NCBI RefSeq assembly: GCF_022867805.1
Contig: NZ_JALIFO010000002.1
Span: 372,001 to 436,000, forward strand
DNA length: 64,000 bases
Direction of reading: 5' to 3'
Source of the DNA: Cuneatibacter sp. NSJ-177
GTDB taxonomy: Bacteria; Bacillota; Clostridia; Lachnospirales; Lachnospiraceae
Both the position numbers and the translations under genes were made by a program. The notes under the pieces were generated by a model, which was not told the DNA's origin, made no database searches, and saw only the letters and a program-made list of their open reading frames with translations. Positions 62,746 to 64,000 of the stretch are shown one piece after another (positions within the stretch are counted from its first letter, which is position 1; every line of letters starts with the position of its first letter).

Positions 62746-63596
62746 GACTCTCCCTCCAACGTCCGGCCGATGATCCGCTCCCCCCAAAAAACTGCCAGCC
62801 CATAAACCAGGAGACACCCGCTCATCACGGTGCGCCCCAGGATTCCTTGATACAGCGGATCCGTAAAACCTGGGTTCCCGATACTGACATAGAGGAGCAT
62901 GGCCGCCGGCATGCCGCTCATGATTTTCTGTTCCAGCCTTTTTCCCGCCATGATGGTCCGAATTTCCTCCTTCATCCTCGCCTCGCTTCGCAGCGTTTCG
63001 GCGGTACGGTTCAAAATCTTCACCAGATCGCCTCCGCTTCGCTTCGCAATGGCAAACACATCAGCCAATTGCCGGATCTCATCGAGCCCGCTGCGCGCCG
63101 CCAGGTCGGCAAATGCCTGCTCCACCGGACAATTCATCCGAAGCTTGCGGTTCAGGAATTCCAGTTCTTCCACAATCATGCCCTCTCTTCCATACACGGA
63201 TATCATTTCTTTTTTCGCTTCCTCCACCGCATTTTCCACAGAATACCCGGCGGACAAGGCGGAAGCAAGAGACGTCAGGCTGTCCCGGAACTGCCGGGCC
63301 AGACGCTCCTTTCGGTCACTTTGCATTTTCTTTTGTCCCCGCCGGACCGTCAAAACCATAAAAGGGATGCAGAGGATCAGGGCGAAAAAACTTCGGTAAA
63401 ACAGCCAGGCAGCGCCTGCGCCCAGGGCCAGGCCTTTTACGGAATAAAATCCCCATTCCTGCACGCTCAGTTTATATGTCCGATAATCCTGCGGCTTCCA
63501 GCTTTTGTCTGGAGCAGAGCTCTCCGACTTGTTCCAGACGGCCCTTTTCCCTTTGATAGGAATACAAAGGATTCCAAGAAATTCTGCCTTCTTCAT
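62742..63596 (-). CDS. tadB: TadB-like type II secretion F-domain protein
   Basis: An inner-membrane platform protein of up to 284 residues. It has helices at about 52-85, the F-domain core LTSLASALSAGYSVENAVEEA, ADVFAIAKRSGGDLVKILNRTAETL and two C-terminal helices. The start is not certain: ATG 63596 overlaps tadA by 125 bases, yet family similarity (PQDYRTYKLSVQEW) already begins inside the overlap, so no start after the tadA stop (63472) would include it. It works with the TadC-like protein. Confidence 0.85.
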   Translation of the reverse strand: MKKAEFLGILCIPIKGKRAVWNKSESSAPDKSWKPQDYRTYKLSVQEWGFYSVKGLALGAGAAWLFYRSFFALILCIPFMVLTVRRGQKKMQSDRKERLARQFRDSLTSLASALSAGYSVENAVEEAKKEMISVYGREGMIVEELEFLNRKLRMNCPVEQAFADLAARSGLDEIRQLADVFAIAKRSGGDLVKILNRTAETLRSEARMKEEIRTIMAGKRLEQKIMSGMPAAMLLYVSIGNPGFTDPLYQGILGRTVMSGCLLVYGLAVFWGERIIGRTLEGES

Positions 63597-64000
63597 CTTC
63601 CCGCACCTCCGTAATCTCCAGAACTTTTCTGCTGCCGTCCCGCATCCGCCCCAGATGCACCATTACATCCAGGGCTGAAATAATCTGTCCCCGCACGGCG
63701 GACACAGGGAGGTCTCCTCCCATCAGCACCATGGTCTCCAGCCGGGAGATCATATCCTTCGGACTGTTTCCGTGGCCCGTGGACAAAGATCCGTCGTGGC
63801 CTGTGTTCATCGCTTGCAGCATATCTAAAGCCTCCGGCCCCCGGACCTCCCCCACCAGGATCCGATCCGGCCGCATCCGCAGGCTGGCCCGGATCAAGTC
63901 CCGGATCGAAACCTCATTTTCCCCTTCCAGATTGGCGTTTCTGGCCTCCAGACGCACCAGGTTTGCGATCCCGCGAAGCTGCAGTTCCGCAGAATCTTCG
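63472..64000 (-). CDS. tadA: TadA/CpaF-family pilus assembly ATPase, partial
   Basis: The C-terminal 175 codons of a secretion ATPase; the frame is open to the window edge and the start lies beyond it. Visible are EDSAELQL before MRPDRILVGEVRGPEALDML (Walker B and Asp/His boxes) and NTGHDGSLSTGHGNSP, all hallmarks of the CpaF/TadA branch. It powers extrusion of the Flp1 pilin. It is upstream of tadB with overlapping reading frames. Confidence 0.95.
   Translation of the reverse strand, partial: EDSAELQLRGIANLVRLEARNANLEGENEVSIRDLIRASLRMRPDRILVGEVRGPEALDMLQAMNTGHDGSLSTGHGNSPKDMISRLETMVLMGGDLPVSAVRGQIISALDVMVHLGRMRDGSRKVLEITEVREDEEGRISWNPLYSYQREKGRLEQVGELCSRQKLEAAGLSDI

Overview
The window looks like chromosome from a spore-forming, anaerobic Clostridia bacterium, most likely a Lachnospiraceae relative. 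The signs are clostridial AGGAGG ribosome sites, a spore protease homologue (YyaC), a flavodiiron protein, rubredoxin, glycyl-radical pyruvate formate-lyase, a split Fe-S serine dehydratase, a T-box and a ZTP riboswitch, and several lipoprotein or DUF families typical of that group. No tRNA, rRNA or CRISPR array was seen.

Bases 1-7400 are an AT-richer accessory island. A partial mobile-element gene (DUF6076-like) at the left edge is followed by a compact restriction-modification/defence locus. An HTH regulator and a Dcm-type cytosine-5 methyltransferase run rightward. Converging on them across a shared terminator is a leftward five-gene operon: a PLD nuclease with a B3-like tail, a Z1-domain ATPase, a second PLD nuclease with a B3-like tail, a Vsr endonuclease, and a small protein that resembles the B3-like recognition tail alone. 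The island ends where a chromosomal HTH gene is cut short (7399-7536).

Bases 7.7-14 kb hold pflB-pflA behind a ZTP riboswitch, a frameshifted ATPase gene paired with a DUF4869 gene, and a flavodiiron protein. Bases 14.3-30.1 kb form a catabolic accessory region. It has three LysR regulators, a type B carboxylesterase, an MFS transporter, a decayed MATE gene, two duplicated DUF6034 lipoproteins, a CocE/PepX-type hydrolase, an SLC13-type permease and a UbiD-UbiX-LpdD non-oxidative decarboxylase set.

Bases 30.1-35.6 kb are housekeeping: serine dehydratase, nitroreductase, NUDIX, glyA and proS. Bases 35.9-50.5 kb carry a two-component system co-transcribed with a DUF5711 protein, then a LysM protein, YyaC, a Glu/Pro-rich protein, a lipoprotein, rsmA-tatD-metG behind a T-box, two zinc-ribbon membrane proteins and rubredoxin. 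Bases 50.8-56 kb carry a homocysteine methyltransferase, a DUF885 lipoprotein, a repeat-rich spacer, a Thr/Ala-repeat lipoprotein, a transaldolase-like aldolase and a rhomboid protease.

From 56.4 kb to the right edge a leftward Tad/Flp pilus locus runs from tadA (cut by the edge) through TadB, TadC, Flp1 pilin, a DUF5702 pseudopilin-like protein, two TadE-like proteins and an A24 prepilin peptidase to an FHA protein.

The strongest candidate for an undescribed system is the 907-7192 locus, with two different PLD nucleases, a free-standing recognition-domain homologue, a Z1 ATPase, Dcm and Vsr.
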